Source of the DNA: Phoronis ovalis
Lineage: Eukaryota > Phoronida > Phoronidae
NCBI GenBank assembly: GCA_028565635.1
Contig: JAOXYB010047913.1
Span: 1-12,090, forward strand
Length of the DNA stretch: 12,090 nucleotides
Reading direction: 5' to 3'
Both the position numbers and the translations under genes were made by a program. A model generated the notes under the pieces. That model made no database searches and had not been told where the DNA came from. It saw nothing but the letters and a program-made list of their open reading frames with translations. Positions within the stretch are counted from its first letter, which is position 1, and each line of letters starts with the position of its first letter. Shown piece after piece: positions 1 to 7,136 of this stretch.

Positions 1-57
1 CATCAAGACAGATTCAACTGTGGCTCGGAAGAGGCTGCGTTTGAGATGTTGTGGTAG
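1..57 (+). CDS. Possible 3'-terminal coding segment of an upstream gene (gene A)
   Basis: Reading from base 1 gives 18 open codons, ending ...GSEEAAFEMLW and a TAG stop at 55-57. The segment is clearly richer in GC and CpG than what follows, and two poly(A) hexamers (80-85, 295-300) lie shortly downstream, as expected at the end of a + strand gene. The second frame is also open, to a TAA near 78, with an arginine-rich peptide, so the frame is not certain. I do not recognise a family from this tail. The 5' part of the gene is outside the window. It could also be non-coding 3' UTR. Confidence 0.33.
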   Translation, partial: HQDRFNCGSEEAAFEMLW

Positions 58-79
58 ATCTGACTTCCAGACTATATAA

Positions 80-85
80 AATAAA
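80..85 (+). terminator. Poly(A) signal AATAAA, proximal
   Basis: A canonical hexamer 23 bases after the candidate stop codon. It would give a very short UTR. It could be a chance match in AT-rich DNA. Confidence 0.25.
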
Positions 86-140
86 TCCCCTTTAAATAAC
101 AGTTCCCCTCAACAGTGTACTAGCAGGTGCAGTTTTATTG

Positions 141-218
141 CAATAATACACTTGTATATGGTGCTAGGGTTGGTTAATACAATAATACACTTGTATATGG
201 TGCTAGGGTTGGTTAATA
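141..218 (+). repeat. Perfect tandem duplication of a 39-bp unit
   Basis: Bases 141-179 and 180-218 are identical over all 39 positions and directly adjacent. The unit begins caataatacacttgtatatg and ends ggttaata. Identity of both copies in otherwise unique AT-rich DNA points to a recent slippage or duplication event, or to an assembly error. Confidence 0.95.
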
Positions 219-294
219 GGGTTGTATCGCATGTAAGAGTTAAACTTTGTGGTGTGTTCCATTTTATATATGCCTGACTTGTGAATGGTTACTA

Positions 295-300
295 AATAAA
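295..300 (+). terminator. Poly(A) signal AATAAA, likely functional candidate
   Basis: A canonical hexamer in the context CTAAATAAAAGTAG, with a GT-rich stretch 35-55 bases downstream. Of the early hexamers this has the best surroundings for cleavage and polyadenylation of gene A. Confidence 0.4.
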
Positions 301-456
301 AGTAGAATTGAATGTACCATCTCTTTGAATAGATAGTTGTGGTATATCATGTTCTAATTAAAGCAACTTTTTCCGACACATTATTCCAGCTGCTAGAAGC
401 AGTTATGTAAAGAATCTTGTAGCTTAATCTCTCTATTTTTCTAGCTATTATCATGT

Positions 457-464
457 TGTAAATA
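457..464 (+). promoter_or_regulatory. Pumilio-type element (TGTAAATA), copy 1
   Basis: It matches the PUF-protein site UGUANAUA. It matters only if this part is transcribed as 3' UTR of gene A. A second identical site lies 60 bases downstream. About one chance match per 12 kb is expected at this base composition, so only the pairing is notable. Confidence 0.25.
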
Positions 465-516
465 TTGCAATTCCATTCATTTTAAAATATTGTCTTGCTA
501 TTGTAAAATTATATTC

Positions 517-524
517 TGTAAATA
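517..524 (+). promoter_or_regulatory. Pumilio-type element (TGTAAATA), copy 2
   Basis: Same 8-mer as at 457-464, in the context CTGTAAATATATG. The two sites would lie in the same candidate 3' UTR. Confidence 0.25.
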
Positions 525-589
525 TATGTTTGTATTATATAGTGCATGTTAGTTACTGATCTGAGACACACAAATATCAGAGGAAATGA

Positions 590-982
590 TTATTTATTGC
601 TATACTTGTTTTTTATCATGATTTAGAAGTCATAAAATGTGTATTCTTACACCGGACTAATAGAAACAGTTCTTGGATCGTAAAGGTTGGTGCTTTATCC
701 CGGGGGAGTTTTAGTTATATTTTTGGTGGAGACGTGCCAATGAGGGTAAAATTTTTTAAACAACTGTATCAAAAATTTGGAAATGACATATCCATCAGCT
801 TGTGCAGGATATTATGCCCTGTTTTCTGTGAATGCCTGCCAACGGATCTTTTATCGACTATGCACCTCAAAAATTATACTTATACATTGCTACAGAAGCA
901 GAAAAAGAAACCTCATGCCATACCAATAGTCATCAAAAAAGGTAACCAATACCATCAGCACATCTCTGTCAGTCCACACTGA
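590..982 (+). other. Stop-free frame of 130 codons overlapping the repeat element; probably not a gene
   Basis: The frame runs from just after TGA 587-589 to the TGA at 980-982. It is long for DNA this AT-rich. Translation includes SFSYIFGGDVPMRVKFF near the left end of the element and a lysine-rich KQKKKPHAIP stretch further on. There is no strong ATG context near its beginning, and most of the frame lies inside the inverted-repeat element at 699-992, whose right end supplies the stop codon. No domain is recognised. From memory, similar peptides turn up in automatic gene models of marine invertebrates wherever this repeat was read as coding; this is unverified. A TTTATCATGATTTAG acceptor-like sequence at about 611-625 could let it be exonised. 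Confidence 0.3.
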
Positions 983-992
983 CCCCCCTGGG
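699..992. mobile_element. MITE-like inverted-repeat element, about 294 bp
   Basis: The left end reads CCCGGGGGAGT (699-709). The reverse complement of the right end reads CCCAGGGGGGTCAGT (992 down to 978). A second, subterminal inverted repeat supports the boundaries: GGAGACGTGCCAATG at 728-742 matches the reverse complement of 953-967 (AGAGATGTGCTGATG) at 11 of 15 positions, 29 and 25 bases from the two ends. Two of the differences are C/T changes at a CpG, as expected from methylation decay. CpG is retained inside (about seven between 650 and 1000) while the surroundings are depleted, so the insert is younger than its host DNA. No clear target-site duplication is visible and there is no transposase, so it would be non-autonomous. 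The ends and the GGTGGAGACGTGCC motif resemble, from memory, a dispersed repeat of several aquatic invertebrate genomes; I cannot name the family. Confidence 0.6.
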
Positions 993-2040
993 AATATTCG
1001 AAGTTATGACAGTTTGTATAAAGGTTAATTTTTGGTTACAAATATCATTAGTGAACCAATATAATGATGTAGTGCATGAAGAATTGATGTGTACCTTTAG
1101 TATTCAGGCAAGTAGTTATCAGAAGTACTGCTGATAGCTGACATAGTTTTAATAGATTATGAAATTTGTTCTGGTGATAAACACATTGTTCTACATACTT
1201 AAGTTTAGTATTGACTATATGAAGACCTATGAAACACCTGATCAGCAAATTAGTACAAAGCCTGAAAGTCAGCTTGCTTCATGATTCTGTTTGATAGCAC
1301 TAATTGCTTGCCTTTGTGTTTACTGACAAATTAGTAAAAGTGTGCATATGTAAAATGAGTTTTTATTATTCATTGTGAAAAGGTTTCTATTATTAAAAAT
1401 CAAAGAAACTTTTTTCTGCTTTCAGCAAGAATTTTTTTCCAAACCATGTTGGCATTATGTATGCTATAATTATAACTCACAATTGTGTTAGTGTATTACA
1501 GCTAGTGAAAGAATAACATTACAATTAGTTACATTGTGGCTATTTTTTCTTACCTAACTGCTGCTGATGAATGGCTTACTATACAGGCTTGATTGCATGA
1601 TCACTTTTCATACAGCTTGTGCAGCTACAGTGTATCAGTACAAAAAATTGTAATGCCATTCTTTCGTTAGCTGTAAACACTTTAAGGGAAGTTGAGATGC
1701 TCAAGGAACCAATTAGCACTCCTGAGTTGTTACCTGTTCTTGCAATATCAGAATTAATTTTGAAGATTTATGAAACAATAACTACAAGCACATAAATAAT
1801 ACTTCATACTACTTGTGGTAACATTATCAAGTAAAAAAGATCATGTTGTAATCTTGATATAATAAGGTGTATAATTTGTAAAACCACAGCTTTGTGGCTA
1901 ACCACTATTATGACTATTACTTCATTCAAGCACATATTTACATAACATGTGGTTTATCAGCTTGCTACTTGACAATTTTGTATATCAGTGTTTTGAATTT
2001 GTTTTCTATTTTGTCATTGTGTATTTTGTGCTAAAATGCT
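993..2040. other. CpG-poor AT-rich DNA without recognisable genes
   Basis: Both strands were read. Only short chance ORFs occur, such as a 66-codon minus-strand frame at 1048-1248. CpG is nearly absent. It is either the distal 3' UTR of gene A, if the signals at 2041-2057 are used, or spacer. Confidence 0.4.
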
Positions 2041-2057
2041 AATAAAGCAAAAATAAA
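2041..2057 (+). terminator. Paired poly(A) signals AATAAA, distal
   Basis: Two canonical hexamers (2041-2046 and 2052-2057) sit 11 bases apart. They follow a T/G-rich run (ttttgtcattgtgtattttgtg) and precede a pyrimidine-rich stretch (caccttttccc). This layout resembles the end of a long mRNA. If used, gene A would have a 3' UTR of about 2 kb, ending about 370 bases before the start region of gene B. Confidence 0.35.
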
Positions 2058-2451
2058 ATGTCACCTTTTCCCAGGATTTTAGTACCTGAGATTGAAGTTA
2101 CAGATTGGAATGTTATTTGTGTGATATTCTGAAGTTATTTATCTTGGTTATAAAAATAGCTACAAGCTTAGACAAATATAACTGTCCATTAATTAGCTTA
2201 AAACCTGTATGCCTTGTTTTTGTTGAAATAATAATGTAATTCTGAAACTTGGTGTATTTTTCTGCAAAATTACTGAACTCTTACACACACACTGCATTTG
2301 GAGAAAATCAAAAAAATGTAAGGATTAGGTTTTCTTATTAATTTATTTAATTTCATCAGCAACTTACAATTATTTTGTGGAAAAGTCTAGTTAACATGTT
2401 TTTTGTAGATTTGAAAAAAAGTTGAACAATGCATGCTCCCAGAAGTGTGCT

Positions 2452-2459
2452 CCGCCCCC
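2452..2459 (-). promoter_or_regulatory. GC box (Sp/KLF-type site)
   Basis: CCGCCCCC on the + strand reads GGGGGCGG on the minus strand, a match to the Sp1/KLF consensus. It stands out sharply in this AT-rich window and lies at the upstream edge of the CpG cluster. Confidence 0.4.
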
Positions 2460-2595
2460 TTCCTTTGAGCACGCGCACTACGGACCATATTTGAAGTTAC
2501 AAACATTGGAGTAACACGCGAGTTTACTACGACTCTGAAATTTTAAGGAAAATCGAGGAAATATCTATTGCAGTTTTGGATTACAACGTCGAAAA

Positions 2596-2616
2596 ATGTC
2601 TGTACATGTTCCATGA
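2596..2616 (+). other. Upstream ORF 1 (6 codons)
   Basis: ATG at 2596 has A at -3 (context GAAAAATGT), then five codons and TGA at 2614-2616. If the transcript starts upstream of it, this uORF would be met before the gene B start codon. It overlaps two further upstream ATGs (2606 and 2613). Confidence 0.35.
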
Positions 2617-2689
2617 GAAAATTGGAAAGTGCGATCATGTAATTTCAAATGTGTTTAGCAGTTTGAAAGTTGAGAAGTTTGGCAGATGA
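2606..2689 (+). other. Upstream ORF 2, in frame with gene B
   Basis: ATG at 2606 opens 27 codons (MFHEKIGKCDH... ending KVEKFGR) that stop at TGA 2687-2689. Only the three bases AAC separate that stop from the gene B start codon, and both are in the same frame. The start context is weak (T at -3), so leaky scanning would be expected. Readthrough of TGA would give an N-terminally extended protein in which the signal peptide becomes internal. Confidence 0.35.
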
Positions 2690-2763
2690 AACATGAGGCA
2701 ATTTGCCTCCATGTCCATTCAAACTTTACTGACTCTATTGGTTTTTCGGATTATTTTTGCTGA
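2686..2763 (+). other. Upstream ORF 3, overlapping the gene B start out of frame
   Basis: ATG at 2686 (weak context, C at -3) opens 25 codons in another frame. It runs across the gene B ATG and ends at TGA 2761-2763, just before the splice donor. Ribosomes that used it would miss the main start, so it could dampen gene B translation. It may equally be chance. Confidence 0.25.
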
Positions 2764-2771
2764 TAATTTAG
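2693..2771 (+). CDS. First coding exon of gene B: signal peptide of a secreted or membrane protein
   Basis: ATG at 2693 has A at -3 (GAAACATGA) and an in-frame TGA just upstream (2687-2689), which fixes it as the first in-frame Met; Met7 at 2711 has a poorer context. The exon encodes 26 codons plus one base. A short polar start (MRQFASMS) leads to a hydrophobic core (LLTLLVF, then IIF) and a small-residue end (FADNL), which is the layout of a cleavable signal peptide with a probable cut after the Ala of FA|D. It ends G|GTAAGT, a consensus donor, leaving phase 1, the usual phase after signal-peptide exons of extracellular proteins. Gene B therefore probably makes a secreted or type I membrane protein. 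Its identity cannot be told, since no domain exon is recognised in the window. The main risk is that a signal-like frame beside a good donor arises by chance. Confidence 0.6.
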
Positions 2772-2777
2772 GTAAGT
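2772..2777 (+). other. 5' splice donor GTAAGT, phase 1
   Basis: The junction reads TTAG|GTAAGTGC. The intron part is a perfect match to the metazoan consensus. It ends the signal-peptide exon after the first base of a Gly codon (G plus two bases from the next exon, if these are GN). Confidence 0.6.
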
Positions 2778-2810
2778 GCTTTCAGTTTACATGTGTAACA
2801 TCGATGTATT

Positions 2811-3130
2811 TTGCATAAATTACGTTATAAAGACTTTTATATAAAAGAGCGGGAAGGTACCTTGATCATGTTATTAAAGTTTACTTTTTGCTTGACCCTT
2901 GGGCTTGACCTGTCCGGGGTACTGTCACACAAACTCACATGTGCGTCATTTATTAACTGTGTGGACATAATACGGGAGAATGCACCTGGCGTATCCAAAA
3001 AAGAAGTAAATTTTCGGGCTATGCACTCTACATGAATTGAACCGTTCAGATTCCTAGAGGTACGTGTGAGCTCATTCCAAAGGTAAACACAACATCCAAG
3101 GTCCACTGAAATCCCTTGGAGGTCCTGCAG
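2811..3130. other. CpG-retaining, GC-richer start of the intron
   Basis: Nine or so CpGs persist here (for example gagCGgga, tcCGgggta, ataCGgga, ttttCGggc), continuing the promoter-side cluster. Overlapping frames of 74 codons on + and 89 codons on - are open, but neither shows a known motif and they shadow each other. Two donor-like sites, AGAG|GTACGT at 3059 and AAAG|GTAAAC at about 3082, could belong to an alternative first exon starting here. It is more simply the downstream half of an unmethylated promoter region. Confidence 0.35.
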
Positions 3131-4100
3131 AATTTCGGAAACTAGCTTGTTGTTTCAGATATTGTGGTTGTGTTTAAGTTTTTAATCGGCACAAAATGGC
3201 TTTTAATCAAAAGGTTTTTATTTTTTTTACACTATCAGATACCCAGTCAGATTTTAAATATATTTAATGACTTTTTCTTATGAGAATCCCCAGCGTGTTA
3301 CGCACATTTTGGCCCTATATTAATATTATTTGGAGAAAGAGCTTACTTTAGAGACTTGACAGACAGAGCACCTGCTGCTGTCCTTCTGGTCACAGTATGG
3401 GCCGAGACAGTTATTATCAAGAGTCACTGAGGTCATTGAAGCATATAGATAAAACAATACTTTTGATACTAATTTAGTGTGTTCTGTTGGACACTCCATC
3501 CAAGAGTATGTATTTTATTGAATAACTGCATGGCAGCACTTCTTTACTTTCACAAAAATATGCTGTAAATTGTCTATCCCAGTTGTCACAAGACAAGTGT
3601 GGAGAATGGTGTTTTGTCAGAATATTGTGTTATTTGTGCTACATAAAGGTTATACAGGACTTTTGGTAATTTACGCTATTTTTGTTATATTTGAATTCTT
3701 CATACCAATTTGAAAAAGTTAATTTTATATCAGAAACAAGAAGACATAAAGATGTCCATAAAATTTAAATTGGTTCTTAAAGAATCCTTTGTTGGGATGT
3801 GAGTGATTGGAATAAACACTTAATACTTTTCAATTTCTTGTTATCATCCAAGCTGTCATTAGCTGATAAAATTACAAGATATGTACAAGAGAAGTGTATT
3901 GAAATGGTTGTAATGCAGACAGGAAGAATCATGTATCATGTATTTACAGAAATAAATAAAGACAGTGTTTTTTATTCTTAAACCCATTTTGCCAATTGTG
4001 TGTAGAGAGAAAATGTCTTCAAAATACTTTGTCTGTGCAAAAAAGAATTAACGATGCTGATCAGTCTATTTGGGAAGTAATAGAGGTTTCACAGTCCTCC
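3131..4100. other. Intronic AT-rich DNA, no gene seen
   Basis: Read on both strands; only chance frames occur (for example 60 codons at 3799-3981, opening with GTG). A good acceptor-like run, ctgctgctgtccttctggtcacag, ends near 3395, but the phase-1 frame after it stops within a dozen codons and has no donor. Confidence 0.4.
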
Positions 4101-4104
4101 ACTA

Positions 4105-4170
4105 CTTAAAAGGTTCACCTCCGATCCTTTAAGAAGAAATTGAGAAATGTCAAAAATTGAGCTTCTTAAA
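4105..4170. repeat. Three mutually complementary short segments (foldback)
   Basis: CTTAAAAGG (4105-4113), CCTTTAAGAAG (4126-4136) and CTTCTTAAA (4162-4170) can pair in two exclusive ways. TTTAAGAAG (4128-4136) is perfectly complementary to 4162-4170 with a 25-base loop. Alternatively 4105-4113 pairs with 4126-4133 with one bulge. The loop carries a direct repeat AAATTGAG (4137-4144, 4154-4161). Confidence 0.6.
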
Positions 4171-4975
4171 CGTTTAATTTTATTATTTGTGTAATAATCC
4201 AGTGTTCATGTTTTTATTATGTTCCTGTTTTTGTCCTTTATAAAACAGATCTTGATTCCGCTCAGGCATATAGAAATGTGTATTAGGTATTAAGAGGTTT
4301 ATGATGACTAGAGATCTGTTACCATTGTTCAGGGCCTGAACCTGGACTGTGTATTTGAAAAAAATTAATGATATTTTTTTGGTTGCATTTTGAGTCTCAT
4401 TTTTACAGCAGTTTGTAAATTAAATAAAATGTAACTTGGGGGCTCATTTTTTCTAACAAATTGGCTGTTAAATATGAACAAAAGTGCCGACAATAATTTA
4501 GATTTAATACCAAACTAGGCATGTTATTGTGGGGGAAATCTTTGCTATTATTATTTGCCCAAAGCAAATGTGTATTCCAGTATGTTTTAAGCTTTTATCC
4601 TAGGCTATTAGAAGAACAATACCATGTAACTAAATGGTCTTGGATCACAAAAGCTTTACAAATCACACTTTCATTGCTGTTTCTTGTTAGTAAATATTTT
4701 TCTTTCTTAGTCTAATGAAGCAAAAGTTGATTAAAGATTAAAGTAAATAATTGAAACTTGCTCCCAGTGTATACTTTAGAAAGCAGGTGGTTCAGCTATG
4801 GATAACATATGGTACTGTTGAGAAATAATAGTATTTTATAATAAAGAACAAGAAAATAATGAAATTTGATCATAGAATTAATTGAATTTGATTTTCTTGA
4901 ATGAGAATTGATAAAAAACAAAGGAAGTTATTAAGAGTGTGGTTATTTTGTTTTTGTGACTTAATATCTCGTCAG
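4171..4975. other. Intronic AT-rich DNA, no gene seen
   Basis: It contains a pyrimidine-rich acceptor-like site (gttcctgtttttgtcctttataaaacag, ending at 4248) whose phase-1 frame stops right at a following GTATTA donor-like site, and another (tctcatttttacag, about 4410) without a usable exon. A 64-codon + frame at 4521-4715 has no features. Confidence 0.35.
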
Positions 4976-5014
4976 GAAGTAGGGTTTGTCAGCCTGCTGT
5001 TTGTGGAGCTGTCG
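4976..5014 (+). CDS. Candidate 39-nt microexon of gene B (phase 1-1)
   Basis: A pyrimidine-rich tract with a branch-point-like TGACTTAAT precedes gtcag|GAAGT, and the segment ends GTCG|GTAAAC. It is 39 bases long, so it keeps frame. With the G left by exon 1 it reads GSRVCQPAVCGAV plus one base, open and with two cysteines. GC content is about half, against about 30% around it. In favour: the phase fits at both ends and the composition is unusual. Against: about 20 acceptor-like sites occur in this intron, so one phase-compatible hit is expected by chance, and the donor is only moderate. Confidence 0.22.
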
Positions 5015-6340
5015 GTAAACATCCCAACTCAACAAAAAATCAAATTTAAAGGTCCATTCAACATGTGACAGGATACAAAATTCACAAGTATCACCTTTTT
5101 TTGAAAAAAACTGGTCGCCACCTCCATCATTTAGTGAAGTGTTTCCTGGATCTTTTGAAAACCCTGAATCTCAATAAACTTTTTAAAAATTAAACAAATT
5201 TGAAATAAACATCACTAGCAAAAAATTTTTTGTCAAACCTTACTTATTTAAATTTGATGTAGGCGTTTCGGCAATGCTACAATCTTTATGTCACTCTATA
5301 TTTTCTAATGATTTCCTTTGAACGTATAATTGCACTATTGAACTATAGGAACATGAAAAGAAGACTGTCCACTTGATATTTAAACCCACTATTAGTTGAA
5401 ACACTGGAGCCTGTTTATGGAAATAAATTTCACCCACCATGGAGACAGTCTAGTGTTGGCAATATAAAAAATGTTAAATTACAAATTGTGGACATATTCC
5501 TCAATTGTGGCTGTGTCAATGTGTTGTTTAAATTGACATTTTAATGGTTCTGTTTTATTTCAGGATATCCTCGATAGTTTATTTTCAATGAATAAATTGT
5601 TTTTGAAGTAGTTACTCAACCACTGTTCCTGATTTATAATTATTTCTGAGGAGTAAAAAACATACTGTTGTAGGAAATAAACAAAATTGACATTTGACTG
5701 ATCACATGTATTTGTATGACACAATCTGGAGTATATGCATCTGTATATCAACAGTTATTTGCTCATTTTGGTATTTTTTAAAGGTAGAGTGCTATACTAA
5801 GAGCTTGTCCTCAAATAGCAGCCTGGGCTTTTATTTATCTTGTAAAGTATTGTATTTTTAATTACTAAAAAGTGGCAAACAAGATGCTTCAAACTTTTTG
5901 TTTAAATTCCGTTTATATATATTCAATAAATAAGATCTACTTGTAGCTGTTAACTATTCTGACCTTACTTTTTTGAATTTAGTATTCCAGTTAAAATCCA
6001 TAAACTGTGTTTAGCATGTATATCCAATCAGACCAGTCAAAATGTTGTTTATGAACTAGAGTTAACAAACTTTACTGTCTGACATGAGTGCATTGACCAG
6101 GTTATATTAGCTGACCTCATATGAATCCCTGGGTGTTTTTACACAGGAACTATGGTCTTCAACCAAGATATATTGGTTTAAAAAACTAAATTGTATTAAC
6201 TTTCAAGTTATGAGAAGTACGATAATGCCAAATATAGTTCTAAAAAAAACTAGAAAATAAACCTTCCAAAGTGATAATCTAGATTTTAAATTTTAATAAA
6301 ATGATTTTCTCCAGAATATTTGTGGTGGATGAATGCTGTC
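5015..6340. other. Intronic AT-rich DNA, no gene seen
   Basis: Acceptor-like sites occur at 5570 (ttctgttttatttcag; the phase-1 frame stops after three codons), near 5988 (tattccag; open for about 30 codons but no donor) and near 6144 (gtgtttttacacag; stops after about 11 codons). None makes a convincing exon. Confidence 0.4.
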
Positions 6341-6343
6341 TGA

Positions 6344-6384
6344 TTGAACCTCTACAAGAACCTGTAGCACTTGATCAGGTTCAA
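6344..6384. repeat. Bulged stem-loop: 8-bp outer arms and 5-bp inner hairpin
   Basis: TTGAACCT (6344-6351) is perfectly complementary to AGGTTCAA (6377-6384). Directly inside it CTACA (6352-6356) pairs with TGTAG (6363-6367) around a 6-base loop, agaacc. Nine unpaired bases (6368-6376) lie only on the 3' side. No function can be assigned. Confidence 0.6.
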
Positions 6385-6631
6385 AGAATTCCCAACAAAC
6401 ACCTGCTCAAGATTTATGTTTGGAATAAATTTTAGTTTAAAAATAACATAACAAACTGTCAGAATAGCTTATAACTTTGTTAAGTGGATCTGAGGAAAAT
6501 GGTGCTAATTTCGCTCATTTGGGTCCAACTTGTTATTTCTGGCAATAATGTATGCTCCCTGGCTTTATTGGCATTACAATAATCACCCTCTGGATTGTAC
6601 ATTTCAATCATTTCTTGTGGTTTGAAGTTTT
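6385..6631. other. Intronic AT-rich DNA, nothing recognised
   Basis: It lies between the stem-loop and the palindrome. No ORF, repeat or splice site worth naming was seen. Confidence 0.4.
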
Positions 6632-6647
6632 ATGATTATATAATCAT
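6632..6647. repeat. Perfect 16-bp palindrome
   Basis: ATGATTATATAATCAT equals its own reverse complement. It contains two inverted TGATTA/TAATCA half-sites, which resemble homeodomain binding cores (family knowledge), so it might be an intronic dimeric site. In AT-rich DNA this may be chance. Confidence 0.55.
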
Positions 6648-6961
6648 TTAGATATGAAATCTTTCAATGACTGAATTGTGAATGGGATCATTTTAAATAT
6701 CTTTCTACTGCAATGCTAACATTCTTGTTAATTGTAATGATAATATAAAATGCCTCTGCACTAAAACTCAGGTATGTCAGTCTCACAAAAGAAAGATTTG
6801 AAGTCAAGTAGATGGAGAATTAGGCACCAGCTTGTATAGCCTGCAAAAATCAATGTGCCATGTATGAATTTATCCCAGATTATTATAAGAAAAGCTCCAT
6901 TCACACTTACACTTGGAGCGCTCTATAATAAAGGGCTTCATTTTCCGTCCACATTGGCATG

Positions 6962-7022
6962 CTTTAATTCGCTTCCATCTTCAAATATCTCGAAGCGTAT
7001 TAGTCTACTTTAATGCGCTTCC
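6962..7022. repeat. 15-bp direct repeat pair with an inverted copy between
   Basis: CTTTAATTCGCTTCC (6962-6976) and CTTTAATGCGCTTCC (7008-7022) differ at one of 15 positions. Between them, GAAGCGTATTA (6992-7002) is the inverted form and forms a hairpin with TAATGCGCTTC (7011-7021), 11 bp with one G-T wobble and an 8-base loop. Confidence 0.7.
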
Positions 7023-7054
7023 GATATGCAGAGCTCTTTAGTATATATATACAA

Positions 7055-7136
7055 ATGATGTCCCACAAACACGAATCTCCGGCCGTTTTTTTTGCTGACC
7101 ATGGCATCTTTGGACTGGTTGTCATAATTGTATTTG
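7055..7136 (+). CDS. Weak candidate alternative first exon (phase 1 donor)
   Basis: Two adjacent ATGs (7055, 7058) follow a TATATATATA run by 4 bases. The frame reads MMSHKHESPAVFF and then a hydrophobic GIFGLVVIIVF segment, ending G|GTAAAT. It leaves phase 1, as the main first exon does, so splicing to the same downstream exon would keep frame. It sits in the intron's best CpG island. Against it: the TATA run is too close to the ATG for a normal start site, and the frame continues open past the donor to a TAA at 7253-7255, so the splice is not required. No family is recognised. Confidence 0.15.

Larger units (their letters stand above)
58..320 (+). other. Probable 3' UTR of gene A (short form)
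   Basis: This is AT-rich sequence after the candidate stop codon. It contains two AATAAA hexamers and the 39-bp tandem duplication. A GT-rich stretch around 335-355 (gttgtggtatatcatgtt) follows the second hexamer and could be the downstream element of a cleavage site near 315-320. Whether the transcript ends here or runs on to the signals at 2041-2057 cannot be decided from sequence alone. Confidence 0.35.
321..698 (+). other. AT-rich stretch, extended 3' UTR or spacer
   Basis: No gene seen. It holds two TGTAAATA motifs (457-464, 517-524), TTATTTA-type AU-rich sequence near 590, and the upstream half of a stop-free frame that runs into the repeat element at 699. These traits fit a long 3' UTR but do not prove transcription. 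Confidence 0.3.
2430..2692 (+). promoter_or_regulatory. CpG-retaining promoter and 5' UTR region of gene B
   Basis: After about 1.4 kb with almost no CpG, about a dozen CpG dinucleotides occur between 2450 and 2750 (for example GCACGCGCAC, ACACGCGAG, AACGTCGAA), and GC content rises. A GC box lies at 2452-2459. No clear TATA box is placed sensibly, so a TATA-less start somewhere around 2440-2520 is likely; the exact start is unknown. The region leads directly into a first coding exon with a signal peptide, which supports a promoter and 5' UTR reading on the + strand. Confidence 0.5.

Noticed and set aside
1048-1248. 66-codon minus-strand ORF
   Set aside because: It lies in CpG-poor AT-rich DNA, has no motif or gene signals, and its length is within chance.
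2837-3106. 89-codon minus-strand ORF antisense to the start of the intron
   Set aside because: It overlaps a 74-codon + frame in the same CpG-rich DNA, has no known motif, and is better explained by the lower stop-codon density of GC-richer sequence.
3157-3290. Exon after cttgttgtttcag near 3156 with about 40 open codons
   Set aside because: The translation is low-complexity Phe/Leu/Ile-rich sequence from T runs, with no donor or motif.
5571-5640. Exon after ttctgttttatttcag at 5570
   Set aside because: The acceptor is good, but the phase-1 frame needed for gene B reads Tyr-Pro-Arg and then stops, and no donor follows in the other frames.
5988-6082. Terminal exon after tattccag near 5988, with a frame containing two Cys and N-glycosylation-like motifs
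   Set aside because: About 30 open codons after a random acceptor is expected by chance among the many acceptor-like sites here; there is no donor and no supporting composition change.
6761-6777. Exon end at CTCAG|GTATGT (6771)
   Set aside because: The donor is good, but no acceptor with a pyrimidine tract and no open coding-like segment precedes it.
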